Assembly (NCBI GenBank): GCA_936450465.1
Contig: OW388289.1
Span: 66,586,420 to 66,650,419, forward strand
Direction: 5' to 3'
DNA: 64,000 nt
From: Gibbula magus
Taxonomy: Eukaryota; Mollusca; Gastropoda; Trochida; Trochidae
Below the pieces are notes generated by a model. That model was not told the DNA's origin. It saw only the letters and a program-made list of their open reading frames with translations, and did no database searches. Below, piece by piece: positions 36,348 through 49,565 of this stretch (position 1 is its first letter; each line of letters starts with the position of its first letter). A program made the translations under genes and the position numbers.

Positions 36348-37330
36348 CTATCTATTAAGATGATTATGTCTTATTTCAAAACTTAGACATAAATATTGGC
36401 ATAAATTGTTCAGTAATTTTACAGATGTAGAGGACATTAATTGATTGAATTTATAGATCGATGGGTTATCATAATACAAATGGGGTATATAATGGTTTCT
36501 TAAATTGTCATAAAAATCACATTTCAATATAAAATGGAACTCATCTTCGATTCCTATATTACACATAGGGCATATACGTTTCCTAGCCACCGCCCCCCAT
36601 TTACCTTTAATTTTAAAATACCCGCTCTAATCATTACAAAAATATTTCTATGGTTTTTATTAGTAAGCAATGTAAGTTATTTCTCTGGTACAAGTAGGCT
36701 TCGATATTGTCTATACAATCTATATCTCGAACTTTCTTGAATTGTGCTATTCCATATCAGCATATACATATCAACTGCAAATTGTTTAAACCTCCGAAGA
36801 AACAATGACTCATTACCGACACCTTGAAATAACCAAACATAACCAAAACCATATGAAAATAAAAAAATACGTACAGATGAAGCATAATTTAGTTGTCATA
36901 ACCACAATTATCATTATACATTAACATATCATAAGCTATTTTGGTATTCTTTGCTGTTTAAGCCAGTATTAAATACATCGACATTGTGCTTTTATGTACA
37001 GTGGGTAACGTCCGCATTCACCATATTTTTAAACAATTGGTGTTTGAGGACCAACATTTAAAACTTTCTTACAAGCTATCATTATGTACATGTTCAATTT
37101 TATGAAAGTTAAAACTACCCCACACTTCAGCCCCATACAAAAGAATTTGTTGGATTTGGGCATCAAAGATCTTGAACAAAACGGAATAGTCTACGGTGCT
37201 TAATCTATCTAAATGGTGAATTACTTCTAATAGTGCCCTTTTACCTCGAGATGATAAATCTAAGACACACTGAGTGAATTTACAAGAAGAAGAAAAAGGA
37301 ATTATATATACCAAGATATATATACGCATC
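36348..37330 (-). pseudogene. LINE fragment: RT thumb to C-terminal zinc motif
   Basis: Read on the minus strand, 37329-37069 encodes GKRALLEVIHHL, then KIFDAQIQQILLYGAEVWG, which matches the RT connection/thumb block 'LFK.FD.QV.P.LLYG.E.WG' of CR1/RTE-like LINEs. After frameshifts and stops, 'KLKVNGGRW' and then, at 36590-36348, RKRICPMC followed by EDEFHFILKC give the usual C-terminal CxxC...HxxxxC zinc motif. Its opposite orientation to the neighbouring fragment at 35990 shows two independent insertions. It is inactive. Confidence 0.75.
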
Positions 37331-40300
37331 GACTAACTCAGTTAAATCAAATAACATATGTGATGATTTACTATTAGTATATATACAAGTTTTATTCTTA
37401 ATGCAAATGTTAACAGATATATTGCGCAAGGCACATTTCCTTCAAAACATTTATCGGGAAGAATTTCAAATACTACTCTTGTGGCCTTCAGAAACTTTAT
37501 ATCGTTCAAATTTATGCATCAATTCATATGACACGTACTCTCTTTTATTCTCTGTCAACTATCTTATAAAAACTAAAAACGATAATCTTACTTGCACCTT
37601 TGTGTCAGAATAGCACCAATAAACATGTTAAAGCCTATTATTTAAATGTAAGATAAGATAAATAAGATATGTTATATTTGTGTATTGAGCAGAACATAAC
37701 TGGTTTTAACACAATTGATTCAGTATAATTGGAAAACATTTTGTTTCGCTGTTCACTGTACATTGTATGGACATGAATTTAAACCTCACTTTGTCAACAA
37801 CTACAATGAATAATACAGTCGTTGTCCAATATTACTATATATATTTGTGAACGAACATTTTGTTATATGGTGTACTGTGATTTTATATGTAATCTGCATG
37901 AACTATGGATTAAACAAACCAACGTTCGGAATTACATGTACACGATGAACTTGAATGATATTTTGTTCTATTTATGTAATTACTACTGTAATAATTACAC
38001 AATGCACAACATATCGAATGTCTACTTCCTCTGACATCTGAGTAATACTTCAGCTTTGAGGCGGCGACGCTAAGCGAGACACGGATTATTCAATTCGTTT
38101 CTTGCAATATAAAGCACTACATGTATGTGTTCTCTTGTCTGATTGGTTGCAATTAAAGTGAGTTGTGTACTCAGCGAGGGTGTGTCAAACTGAGCACTCG
38201 TCCTTTAAGTGAACACACTTTGTGTTCCCTCGCCTGCACGCGTGTTGCTTACAAAACAGAGGTCAGTCAGAGATGCAAGGCGGTTTTCATAGAAATAAGG
38301 ACGATATACGGGAATCGATAAATATGTCCTAATGTAACAGAGGGTACGTTGAAAGTTATGATTTGAGTTACTTCAGAGATTGATGCTTATTTAGTACGAT
38401 TAATCTAACCCTCGCATTTTGCTATAGTCACAGATACATGAGCACTTACATGTTAGTATACGGATAATTCTTTAATGATGAAACGGATTGTCTGTATGTT
38501 AAACACACAAAATGGAAATAACAAAACATTGTTTATTTGTTAATTCTGCGAGAAAGCCTATGCATATACATTAAGGTTTTCATATAAACATCCACACATG
38601 TGATGTATCAGAGCAAATTAAATTGTCATGGGTTGATCATAAAATAGTTTGAATTTATCGTTTCACGTTATGTGTGTATTATGTGCATATACATGTACAC
38701 CTAACCGCAAAAAAAGACGTCACTATGTTCTCAACAGTGTAAACATCCCAATACTGCTGCTGACAAAAACGTCTACACGTATATTAAATGCTTTATATAG
38801 GGACATGGTTTGTAAAGAGGTATCAGCAATGTCAAATATCAAAGTAAAATACTTTAATTTTTATATCTGTTAAAATATACTTGGGGTGTTAAATCGCTTT
38901 TTCAAAATGGATGTTGGCAAGAATATCTGTCATTTAAGTTAAAAATTCATAAAATGTAGAAATTGTTTTAATCAAAGATGGTGTCGACATAAATAACCTT
39001 CTTTGACTTAAATTTGTTGACTAGTCTTTACTGTAAGACGTCATAAAATAAGCCAAAAACGCCCCCTTTGACACCCTATCTCGTCTAGTTAAGAAGATTC
39101 GAAAACGACGATTTTGTTTGCTTCTTAAGACAATAATTATCTCTGTTGCAGTCGTGTTTATCACACATGGATTGACTTGTCCTGTATTTCGCAAGATGAC
39201 GTTTCTTTTGCGGTTGGGTGTAGTGATGATTCTGTCAGAAGAGGTATCCTACATCTGAAGTTCTCTCATTTAGTTATTGTAACTTCAATTTCAAATTTAA
39301 TTAAATCAGAATGTAAACCATCTGATCTCTGTTTATTTTATCTTACCAAATTCGAAACCTTGCACCACTGACCTTACTATAAACACCACATACTATATTT
39401 ATATGTAGATAGAATGATGAGTGTACACATGACCAAGGGATGGTCCTCTTACAGTGATGTTGAAGTTTTGCAGTTGACGTCAAAGCGATATGATATCTAG
39501 GGATACAGCTGTATATCAACCGTATCCGCAACCAAATCATCAGGCTTGAAACAATTGGGTATATAACTTGATGCGAAACAAAGAAGAAACACAAATTGAG
39601 CATTCGGAGTAATTTGAGACACTGCTAAGCCACCGGCAGTTTGGAGATGAACTCCAGTTCGGGCGACTCAACTCATTTTACTGAACCTTTCTTTGCTTTA
39701 AACATATTTGTATTCTACACTAATGTTTAAAAGAAACGTCCCTATACAATATATATACATGTATGTGTGTGTGTGTTTATGCAACGAGCGATGTACATGC
39801 GGCTGAAATAGTGTTACACAATGTCTTAAGAGGCCAATTAAAGTAAACCTGAAATTTCCAAACAATGTACGTTCATGTTTCTGAAAAACAAACGCTTTGA
39901 GAAATCGCGTTTTCCTAATCTCCTTTAACAGACGAGATATGAGAGTCAAATGGTATTTTTTTTACACATGATGTGTTATTCTGCCAACAAATATACGTCC
40001 AAACTGGTTACTAACGTCGACAACATCCTTTATCAATCAATTGTCTTCGTTATACACTTTTTAAAATTAGATGCCGAATATTCTGGACAAAAACCTTTTG
40101 GAAAGCGATTTCAGCACCCCAAGTGTATATGGGCTGACATTAAAAGAACAGTATCATACTCTGATGTAAGATATCCTTTACTAAACATGTGTCTATCAAA
40201 TACATTCAAAATCTACTTTCTTCGACAACAGTATTTCGTGGGACGTTTTTTTGAACGTGAATTAATCGAAGGGAAATGGAATAGATCTAAACAGCTTCAT

Positions 40301-40427
40301 AAAACTGTTATTTTTAAATACACCAGAACTAATGTTTACGTTACACACGTACCATGGATATGAACCCATGGTTGCCATAAACTTCATTCATAGGTGGCAA
40401 CGCTCTGCTTCACTATTCCTGTTCTGA
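37331..40427. other. Non-coding, nothing firmly recognised
   Basis: It contains a short (GT)n at 39762-39776 and a weak imperfect inverted repeat at about 38155-38260 ('cgagggtgtgt' / 'ttgtgttccctcg'). A 137-codon ATG frame at 39950-40363 (+) has no recognisable domain and was not called. Confidence 0.4.
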
Positions 40428-40640
40428 TGTGGTATGTTGAAAACAACGCCATCACTCAACGCCTCTTGCCCGCTGTGAGTCGAGATCTGAACCCTTGGAA
40501 CAAGTATGGACATCATTGGATGTGGAATCGAAAGAATGGAATCTTATCCACATACTTTCCGTAGACTCGCTTAGGGCATCAACAGAAGAGGCGGCGCCGT
40601 CATCCGGGCTCTAGGCTGGTACACCGCTTCTGATACTTAC
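40428..40640 (+). pseudogene. Tc1/mariner transposase 3' scrap
   Basis: One frame reads R-L-L-P-A-V-S-R-D-L-N-P and, after a one-base shift, P-L-E-Q-V-W. Together these match the 'SPDLNPIE.VW' block around the last catalytic Asp of Tc1-like transposases. Downstream A-V-I-R-A-L-G-W-Y-T resembles the usual C-terminal end. It is short and frameshifted; no TIRs are identified. Confidence 0.4.
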
Positions 40641-41159
40641 AGATTTGTCATCTTGAGACTTCAATTAACAATTTCAAACAGAAATGAGGTTATCTAGACA
40701 TTAGTCGATTTTCACAACAGGAACGTTGTATGGTGGATACAGTATGAATCATATGCTTAAAAAAAGAATTAAACTCACCTATAACTATTGTGTTATCCCT
40801 TACTTAATATCTTTTACTTTAATAGCAGAGTAGTGTCAGACTCATTCCTGACTTACTGTGGTGGCAAGTTGAAGTCACATTGAGTTGGTGTCGCTTGAAT
40901 AATTTTCATTTGTATATAACGTATGTATCGTGTGTAATATATTAATAAAAACTATGTTTTAAACAGAGCTAGACACACATCAGAGGCTGAATACACGTTG
41001 GTATCAATTCGGACTGTGCATTTAAAGCATTATGTTGCCTTCAGATTCGACTAGAAACGACCACGTGAACGGTACATATTCTCATGGACACATCACTTAT
41101 GGTAAGGTAGTTATTGAAGTTCTTGATTGGCTTATTAACGGTTTGAAAGTTGACAATGT

Positions 41160-41812
41160 AACTTAATGCTCGAGCCTGTCGATCTATACCACCCTAGGTT
41201 CATAACTTAATGCTCGAGCCTGTCGATCTATACCACCCTAGGTTCATAACTTAATGCTCGAGTCTGTCGATCTATACCACCCTAGGTTCATAACTTAATG
41301 CTCGAGCCTGTCGATCTATATCACCCTAGGTTCATAACTTAATGCTCGAGCCTGTCGATCTACATCACCCTAGGTTCATAAAAAACTACTCTGCTATCTA
41401 TTCCACCCTAGGTTCATAACTTAATGCTCGAGTCTGTCGATCTATTCCACCCTAGGTTCATAACTTAATGCTCGAGTCTGTCGATCTATTCCACCCTAGG
41501 TTCATAACTTAATGCTCGAGTCTGTCGATCTATTCCACTCTAGGTTCATAACTTAATGCTCGAGTCTGTCGATCTATTCCACCCTAGGTTCATAACTTAA
41601 TGCTCGAGTCTGTCGATCTATTCCATCCTAGGTTCATAACTTAATGCTCGAGTCTGTCGATCTATTCCACCCTAGGTTCAAAACTTAATGCTCGAGTCTG
41701 TCGATCTATTCCACCCTAGGTTCATAACTTAATGCTCGAGTCTGTCGATCTATTCCATCCTAGGTTCATAACTTAATGCTCGAGTCTGTCGATCTATTCC
41801 ACCCTAGGTTCA
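41160..41812 (+). repeat. Minisatellite, 44-bp unit x 15
   Basis: Unit 'aacttaatgctcgag(c/t)ctg' plus 'tcgatctat(a/t)cca' plus 'ccctaggttcat'. Units 1-5 (41160-41379) carry ctata and mostly gcctg. Unit 6 (41380-41417) is a 38-base damaged copy. Units 7-15 (41418-41812) carry ctattcc and gtctg. Each unit holds CTCGAG and CCTAGG palindromes. The near-identity within each block indicates recent expansion. Confidence 0.97.
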
Positions 41813-42769
41813 GGTGTTATACTATACCTGTACAACTGCTGAACAAAGGTTTCTTACACTCGCTATATCTGTTTCATTCTCTTCCATATATCCATTAATA
41901 TGTTAATAAAAAGTCCTCAAAGAAGGGGATATCAAAGTTTTTGTTCAGAGGAGACTGAAAAACACGCGTACAATGTTCATTTGTTGGAACGATTATCAGC
42001 AAAGGATAATTGGCACTTAAGAAGGTGGCTGTTATTCTTTAATTCCCCGACTTACCGAAATGGGACCATTAATGACCAAAACTACTATGTGAATACCGGG
42101 TTATTTCTCATGAAATAATCATATTTCAGCAAAATAAAACCTCTGTTCATTTTTCCCATGAGCGGCCGGTCATTTTAGCATTGAAATTACTAAGACCAAG
42201 ACCCAGGAGCTTTGAAAGTTGGTCAATAAGTATTGGTATTTTCCCTGAAAAACAGGATACCTGCAACAGTCTCCACGAATTCATGCCTGAACAAATTAAA
42301 GGGATAAATATTCGTTATTAAATGTACTTTCTTTTGATACCAAATAGTTATATACTACAATTTTTTTTATAAACTTGTTATTTGTGTTTTAAGTCTCCAT
42401 AGACATGCAAACATAGCAATGTAACAAACTTCTGTTCCGAAGCTGTATAATGTCCTTTGACCTCATGGCATTTTAGGATTCTGACACTTTGTTCGAGACT
42501 AGACTTCATCTCTATTGTGAAACGTTGAGTACGGTAAAACATAAGATAGAAGTAACTGCTCTTTAAACGTAATTCACGAAGTGTAATATAACTGGTACCA
42601 ATGCAATAGACCAGTGTTTAGTATCTGGAGAATTAACTTTTAATAAATTAAGGTTTATTAGAATTAGAATTATTTGAAATCAATTTGATTCACACTTTTG
42701 CAACAAGAATTCAATAATATCTACATTTTCCAGCTAAGAAGCAGATGGTTTCTCTCATGATCATTCACA
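41813..42769. other. Non-coding, nothing recognised
   Basis: A 72-codon frame at 41900-42118 (+) has no recognisable domain. Confidence 0.4.
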
Positions 42770-42778
42770 CAGTTGAAT

Positions 42779-42965
42779 TCATAAAGTGCATTCAGTAAGA
42801 CCTAACATGTCTACGGATTCATCTGCTAGAGGTAATAAGTCCGACACATTGCATGACTCTGGACTCGACTGTGAGTGTCCCAATTTCCTGTATCTTCTTG
42901 ATGAAGTAGGTGTTGAAGTGTGATACAAGAGGAGGTAACTGTAGAGGGAATGTCTTAACCACGAA
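42779..42965 (-). pseudogene. LINE pre-RT fragment (CR1-like)
   Basis: On the minus strand one frame reads F-N-T-Y-F-I-K-K-I-Q-E-I, the block 'F..FF..KI..IR' that precedes the RT domain in CR1/Jockey LINEs. A neighbouring frame then continues SPESCNVSDLLPLADES. Both halves are coherent, so a frameshift separates them. The ATTCGTGG after 'ttttctgctatag' also mimics a splice acceptor, so a host exon cannot be fully excluded. Confidence 0.4.
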
Positions 42966-45103
42966 TCTATAGCAGAAAACAAATGAGTAAAACATTATTA
43001 CTACTATTATACTATTACCAATCCATTTCTACCAATAAATATATCCATTAAATAATAATCCATTTTATTTAATTAAACTCCTCGTTGACAGTGATTTTTG
43101 GCTTCTTTGAACAAGTGTCTGCCACTCTCGTCGGCTTTAGCTAACGCTTCACCCTACATAAGAAAAGGTTACTAGTAGAGTTTGTCACACAATGGTTCAC
43201 ATGTTAACATAGAAGGTCTAAATTGACGAGGTATGTTCAAAATTAAATTTGTTAGATATTGATTTTTAAAATAATTCGATAGCCTTTTATCACGTGTTGT
43301 TTTATGCGCCCAAGTGTACATGGTCATACATCTGTTCAAAGTGTTGTCAATCATATTTGGAAAATGAGGGAATGAAACGTCATTGAATTTACGGAAATTG
43401 TCGTTACGTTTGGATCCTATATTCCCAATACAAGATAACTAAGGCACGACACTAACTTATTATGTTATAGTGTGTAAGTTTGCGCTTTCTCCTGCGTTCT
43501 GCTATTGTTTCTAAACCAATTTCAATTTAACTCATGAACCAAGCTTAAATGTATGTAGTAAACAGCTATATGATAACAGAATTTGAGGCATTGCACAATG
43601 TACAAACATGCAAGTCCTATTAGTTCCATGTGCAGTCAGCAATTCAGTTTTGTGAAGATGTGAGCTTTGAAGCGGAGACATTTCATCAAAACCTGAGAGC
43701 TCATTCACACTACTTGCCTACGGCACAATAGTTCACACCATACTATATCGATAATGAAGAACTGAATCTGATTTAAATGAGTATTTGACAGAGGCTCATG
43801 CAAGCACTGAAATATCAATATGACGATTAACCATAGGTGTGATGATATGGAATCATAAACTAATTCAATCTGACAACAGAGTTCCTCTTCTGCATCAACA
43901 TCTATTTGGCTTAAAACTTATTCCTTATGTTTGGACAGCAGCAGTTCATTTCAGTAGGAACCGGTACCTTCGGTGCAAATTGTAATGCCATTATCCCATG
44001 TTCTAATCACTTTTTACACATACATCTGATGCCTTTTTACATTAAACCAGCCTTTTGCGTGAGTTTGTTGTTTGCTTAATGAGTTCATCACGGAAATGAA
44101 TAACGTTTTAAAAGCCGTGTTTGGTTTCATTAGAATATATTCGAAGAACAGTTAAAATGTAGTATTTATTTTCAACATAATATGTATTTGTTATAGTTAC
44201 ACATTTTTAAATAATCTAGATTGGCTCATAATACATATTAATGACATGCTCAATCTGGATATTCATTATTGCTTACGTAACAAGGACGCACTTTATTAAA
44301 GGACTGTAATACACCAAGGATTGTTTAACGCTAAATTGTCCTTTATTAAAATGATAGCACATTCAGCAGAAGCGAAGTTGAGGTTATTCGCAACCTAGAA
44401 CATGATGCAGAAGACACTGTGGTAGAATAGTCAACTGGACTGAATATGATAATCGATTCGATGTGAAATTATCTGCATATGTTACCATGTAAGACATCAC
44501 GCTAATGCTTGCTCTTATGGAACGCCTCCATTAGTGCTTTTAAGTGATTGAATAACCAAGAAAACGCTTCCACGTTTTTTTACACGTTCGGCATACAGAG
44601 TTCAAATATAGACTTAAATTACGTTATTAGGAAAATGATTTGTTCCATATAAACTATTCCCAGCCAAATTAACAATAGTGAGTTAACGTTTTGAAATAGT
44701 GTTAAAATGAGTTATTGCTAGTCACACAATCTGCCGCAGTTCGTTGTAAAGATTTTAATAGTTTATTAAGTCATAGCCTTACGTATTCGAATACCACATG
44801 CTGATTTATGCTGACACATTCCTTGTCGAACTTGCTTTAATAGCAGTATGTGAATGCACGGATAACTAGGCGAAAATGAGGTGGGTTTATACTTGCTGGC
44901 TGTGTTCAGGAGGATAATTATGTATGTGACGGTCATCATAGAACGTTCGGACAGGTCACCGTGGCTGGCAAATACATCGTTACTAAACATGAACGTAATC
45001 ACATGTTCTCCATGTTCTAAAAAAACACACACTTAAATATCTCGTGTATTTCCCTTTCTCGCGCTAAAGTGTTGCATGCTGTCACCTTACAATACGACTA
45101 GAG
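42966..45103. other. Non-coding, little recognised
   Basis: 44070-44125 and 50655-50705 share 'gacttcatcacggaaatgaa'-type sequence, a small dispersed repeat. On the minus strand 43155-43077 holds a 27-codon coherent frame (GEALAKADESGRHLF...) after an acceptor-like 'ttttcttatgtag', which I could not assign. Confidence 0.35.
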
Positions 45104-45163
45104 CCCTTGATATAAGTGAATACTCCCTAAAGCGACGTCCACGTTATACCCCCAAACCACCTC
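45104..45163 (-). repeat. SINE-core fragment (minus copy)
   Basis: On the minus strand 'cgctttagggagtattcact' and 'tatatcaagg' match the core at 51881-51960 ('cgctcccaagagtatttcac', 'tatatcaagg'). Confidence 0.5.
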
Positions 45164-45756
45164 GCCGAGGCTATACTTTGATGTGTTGCGGTTGAAAACG
45201 ACCCTCGTACATGGACTAAATTTGTAGCTTCCAGTAAAGTCGCCCTCCCATACTGTCAACTAAAATAGAATCATCCTCATTTAATGTATTTAAACACACC
45301 ACGATAAAGATATATCCATTAAATGTTTCCCCCTTAAACTTGTTTCAAACTTTCAGTCAAATGAAAGATGCTAGATTTACTTCATTAATCATCCAATTCA
45401 TTTCAATCAGTTCAATAATACAAAATATTGTTATCACATCAAATTATTATCGCAATGTAATAAATATTTCCCATATCCCTTAACCCTTATCCAAATCTAT
45501 CTTAACCCTTCATCCGTATCCAAAGGAGCATGAAATGTTCATTACTACACTACTCACAATTGTCCTCCTTTCTGAAACATGTACTCGCAATTCCAAACAA
45601 CAGATGCCATTATTTGTTACTTCACATCAATAAATCAATATCTAGACACTAGACACTAGATTTGTATGTTACCGAATTAAATCACGGTCATTCAGAAATT
45701 GTTTTGGCCAATCCATTATGACATATATAAAGGCAACAAAGACAAAAGTGATCCAC

Positions 45757-47150
45757 GACACTCCCGAGGTATTACTCTAACATAATGTCTTGGTAAGCTA
45801 TTTTAAAAGCTATTACTCAATAGAATTGAACAAAAGTTAGTTATAAAAAACAGATTTTTCAGACTCACTACAGTTCGACTTTCGGCGTGAACACGGGACT
45901 ATAATATCTGTTTTCACACCAATGGAATGTATTCAATTGTATATGCACAGAGAATCGCCTGTTTTTGCCTCGTTTCTTGATAATGAAAAATATTTTGACC
46001 GCATTTGGCACGATGGACTATTCTATAAATTATATGAAATTGGAATACACGGTAAAACATGGGATCTCTTACATCATTGATATACTAACAGTGAATGTTT
46101 AGTCCTATACAAAGGTGAGAGTTCAGACAAATATATTGTTAAACAAGGTGTTGGTCAAGGAAGGGTTATTTCTGCTTGGTTCTTCATTAATGATCTGATC
46201 ACCTCTCTCAGAGAAGCAAATAGCGGCATGTGTGTATATATTGTATGCATGATCCTGCTGTCTTTCTTGCTCACGATACTACACTTGTTAGCACATCACC
46301 AAAGGGCTTACAATCATCATTATACCTCGTTTCCTCAAACGCCTCTACACGGCGGTTGCCTTACAATCCTTCAAAAAGTTAAATAATTATCTTCAATACA
46401 AACAAAAACACTGAATCTAAAGCACAATATCGCCTGGGTGATACGCTTATCTCTCAATCTGAATCATCAGTATATGATATGCAGGCGTTATTCTAACTGA
46501 TATATTATCAACAAAAAACACGAATGGAAGTCTCTATGGTTGTGAAATATTACCTTATATTAAGGGTCAACAAGCAGCTGCACTTGAACCTACGCAGCGA
46601 TATTTTGCTCGTATTGTACAGAGGCTTGATAAAAGATCATCAATAAATTCTACTATAACAATAATTTGCAACTTTGGCATTGTGGACTATTGTTGGATAT
46701 ATTGATAAATGTAAATGGACGCCTATGCAAACTTTCTTGTAACAACTTTGCCAGACATATATTTTGTGCAGCAATTTCAACCTCCACAACATCCCCTACA
46801 ATCTGTAATGATCTTCTGTCAATACTCTCTAAATATAATCTAAATGTACATGTTGTAAATATATATTACAAAAGGTGTATTCCCCTTGAAACAGGAATGG
46901 CAACGAATTGTAAATACTGCTGTACATAGTTACGAGGAACAGTCATGGATTAAGAGAACATCCTTTAATGCAAATATGTGTCAAAACCAATGTGTTCACA
47001 ACAAACTAACCTATCATATTCTTTGGCAATACATCCTGACTTTAAACCTACCCTTCGACCAGCATACAAAGTTCATCACGTGGTAAAATTTCTACAGAGT
47101 GCATATACATACATTCGACTATGATACTCATATAGTGTTACATTGTGAAC
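45757..47150 (+). pseudogene. LINE reverse transcriptase pseudogene
   Basis: The order of RT blocks is intact across several frames. R-G-I-T-L-T (RT block 1) comes first, then NRIEQKLV. FLDNEKYFDRIWHDGLFYKL follows, equivalent to the FLDF.KAFD..WH block. QGVGQGRVISAWFFINDL corresponds to QG..QG.VLS..LF...INDL, and HDTTLVSTS corresponds to ADDT, with H-D where YADD is expected. The LDKRSS block is shared with 35990-36265. Many stops and frameshifts interrupt it, so it is inactive. It is a CR1/L2/RTE-like family by motif memory; ends are uncertain. Confidence 0.8.
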
Positions 47151-48314
47151 ATGGTAACTGTGACAGAAATGATTAATTTACGTTTATGATAGATTTTCTT
47201 GAAGTGGAAACGTATGTTGCATTTGAATCACAAGACATGCTACATGTAGCTTTCCTTCTAGGGGCATAACTGATTTTAATCGATGTATTTAACACGAAAC
47301 TTGGGAAACCATTGTTCTAAACTTTTCACTACATGTATTTTCAAATATGACGCCACCTGTTACAATATTACACTTAATGAATACTCTGCTCTATTTTCTG
47401 TGATACATACTACTAGTAGATAGCTTATCAATGTGCATATATAGTGTTAACTATAATTGTTTTATAGAGCTGCTATGTACATATATTACATGTTGAGTGT
47501 CCATTAGCGACTTTTCTTGTGTAACAGTCTTGTAAATATGTGTATATACTCCAATTTGTACATTTTCACTATTAATGTATTTGTATAATTGTTGCTGATC
47601 TTCGGTGTAAACTGGAGGAAAAAAGAATATCTCTCTCAGTTCGAGGTTGAACAGTCTCGTAGTGTATAAACCTGGTTAATGAATTAGTAATAACTATTTA
47701 TTGACAATGTCAGTTTATTAATAAATAAGCTCATCCATACATTCAAAGAATATATTCAAGAAACAACTTTGGGAAAAGCGGTCTAATGTATCATGTAAAT
47801 ATAATGGTAAAATGTTGTGGCCGAGTTTGACGTTTGCAGCATGGATGATGCTTACCCATCATGGAATCCTTTAGTCTAATGGCCCTTCTAATCTAGTCAC
47901 AGAAAATTCACTTAGGCTAATTAAGTTGCTAAGTTAATCAACATCACCATGTGTCAGACATAATGATGTTAGACACACTTCGTTCAGGATGATGACATTA
48001 CAGCTAATTTCAAACTCGTTTACACCAAGGACAAACAGTTTTGAATGCATACAATGAAAGACCTTGTCAAACGCTAAAATGGTATACAGGCCATCCTTTG
48101 ACAACACACAGAGGGAAATGAAAACTCATAATGTTACTATACAGTAATGTTAAAGTCAACAGTAAGGATAACACGAGGAACGGATGCTATGTGGAAGGAC
48201 CGGCAGGATATGCTATAGTCATAAAGCTGCCATGTCATTTCTGACAGTCATAAAATAGAGAACAAAAGATTTTAGCAATAACAGCTTATAATTATGAAGA
48301 TCAAATCAACCTAA
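47151..48314. other. Non-coding, nothing recognised
   Basis: It may include the decayed 3' tail of the preceding LINE; no signal is firm enough to call. Confidence 0.35.
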
Positions 48315-48810
48315 AATTGAATTTTTACAAATGTTTAATATTGTTTTCTGTTAAACATTAATATTTATGTAAATTAATCTCAAGATTTGCTGGAAAAAAA
48401 TCCCTGTTTGATAGAAACACAATTCAATGACAAAATTAACCCCAAATAATCATATGTATCCATACTAACTTGAATAATAATTAGAGAAAACCCTTGAGAA
48501 ACTGAAAATGTTCAGTTGCATGGGAGATAACTCTTACTCAATATGCACGGCCGTTTCCCCTTAACTTAGATTATAGGGCAAAATGACAAAATATATCTCT
48601 TTACCATAAAACAAATACTATATTTCACAATTATAATACAATGATTTTATTATCATATTTCCAGACAATTATTTAAATTTCTAATGTGCAAAACGAATAC
48701 TGGCTACAAGGCTATGTGGCTTTGTGAAGTGCCAGATGAGATCAGCTCTGCTAGAAGCGCTTGCAAAATCTCTATCTGAATCTGACAACTGAAGATGCTC
48801 AGAAACAATG
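48315..48810 (+). repeat. 450-bp dispersed repeat, copy 2
   Basis: Co-linear direct copy of 35325-35785, with an extra segment (about 48700-48775) before the shared 'ctgacaactgaagatgctca'. Confidence 0.8.
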
Positions 48811-49217
48811 GTAAGGAACCTCCTTAAAGTCCGAGTCTTTCATGGGGTCATCCGTATCCTTGGCAATATAATCACGTGACCAGTGGCAGCACCCAGTTTA
48901 TTGTACCTGAAGTGTCTATGCAGAACAATACGAGATTTGGCTTAGGTTGTCTAATTGTCAGAAAGTTTTCGTATTAAAATACACGAGACCTCGCTATCTA
49001 GCTCGTTCGGCCCTCACCCCGCTGCGGTCATAGTACAAATTAATGACCCTCCACCACCTTTAATCATTGTGACCTTTCCGACTTTTACATAATGACTGCA
49101 AGGTAACATCGGTAAAAAGTTTCATTTCTGTTTACGTACAAGCGTCCAATTAAACGACATATGTACATTCATTTATAAAATATTCAAATATCATTTATTT
49201 TTTTCTTCATTCACAAT

Positions 49218-49565
49218 CTTAAAGGCGCTGTTGTAAGCAGTACTTATTGACATAAAGTGAAAATTTAAATAAATGTTTTCAATGGTTAAATAATACACCT
49301 CAATCAATGAAAGAGCCACTTGGTTCGGTGTAGCCATGCGAGTCAGTTTCCGATGGTTAAATAATACACCTCAATCAATGAAAGAGCCACTTTGTTCGGT
49401 GTAGCCATGCGAGTCAGTTTCCGATCGAGCGGCCATTTTAAGGTGTTCACAGTAACATGGCCGCTTGAAGGCAGTTCAAGTGATTTAACTGATGTAGCGA
49501 TACATACAGTAAACACTCAGAGCAGACTTTTCATTATGGTACAATAATGGAATGGTCAACCAAGT
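49218..49565 (+). repeat. Dispersed 'aaaggcg' repeat, copy d
   Basis: Starts 'aaaggcgctgttgtaagcag' and contains 'ggttaaataatacacctc', 'ttcggtgtagccatgcgag', 'cggccattttaaggtgttca' and 'tgatttaactgatgtagcga'. It carries an internal 71-bp duplication. Confidence 0.7.
49282..49423 (+). repeat. 71-bp tandem duplication within copy d
   Basis: 49282-49352 and 49353-49423 differ at one base (cttggttc / ctttgttc). Confidence 0.95.

Noticed and set aside
39950..40363. 137-codon ATG open frame on the plus strand
   Set aside because: No recognisable domain or motif, and composition like the AT-rich background. Nothing distinguishes it from chance.
41160..41812. CRISPR-like regular array
   Set aside because: Units are directly adjacent with no variable spacers, so this is a minisatellite. 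The window is also eukaryotic.
43077..43360. Possible host exon on the minus strand (GEALAKADESGRHLF after an acceptor-like site)
   Set aside because: Only 27 codons, no donor after it and no recognisable family; evidence too thin for a call.
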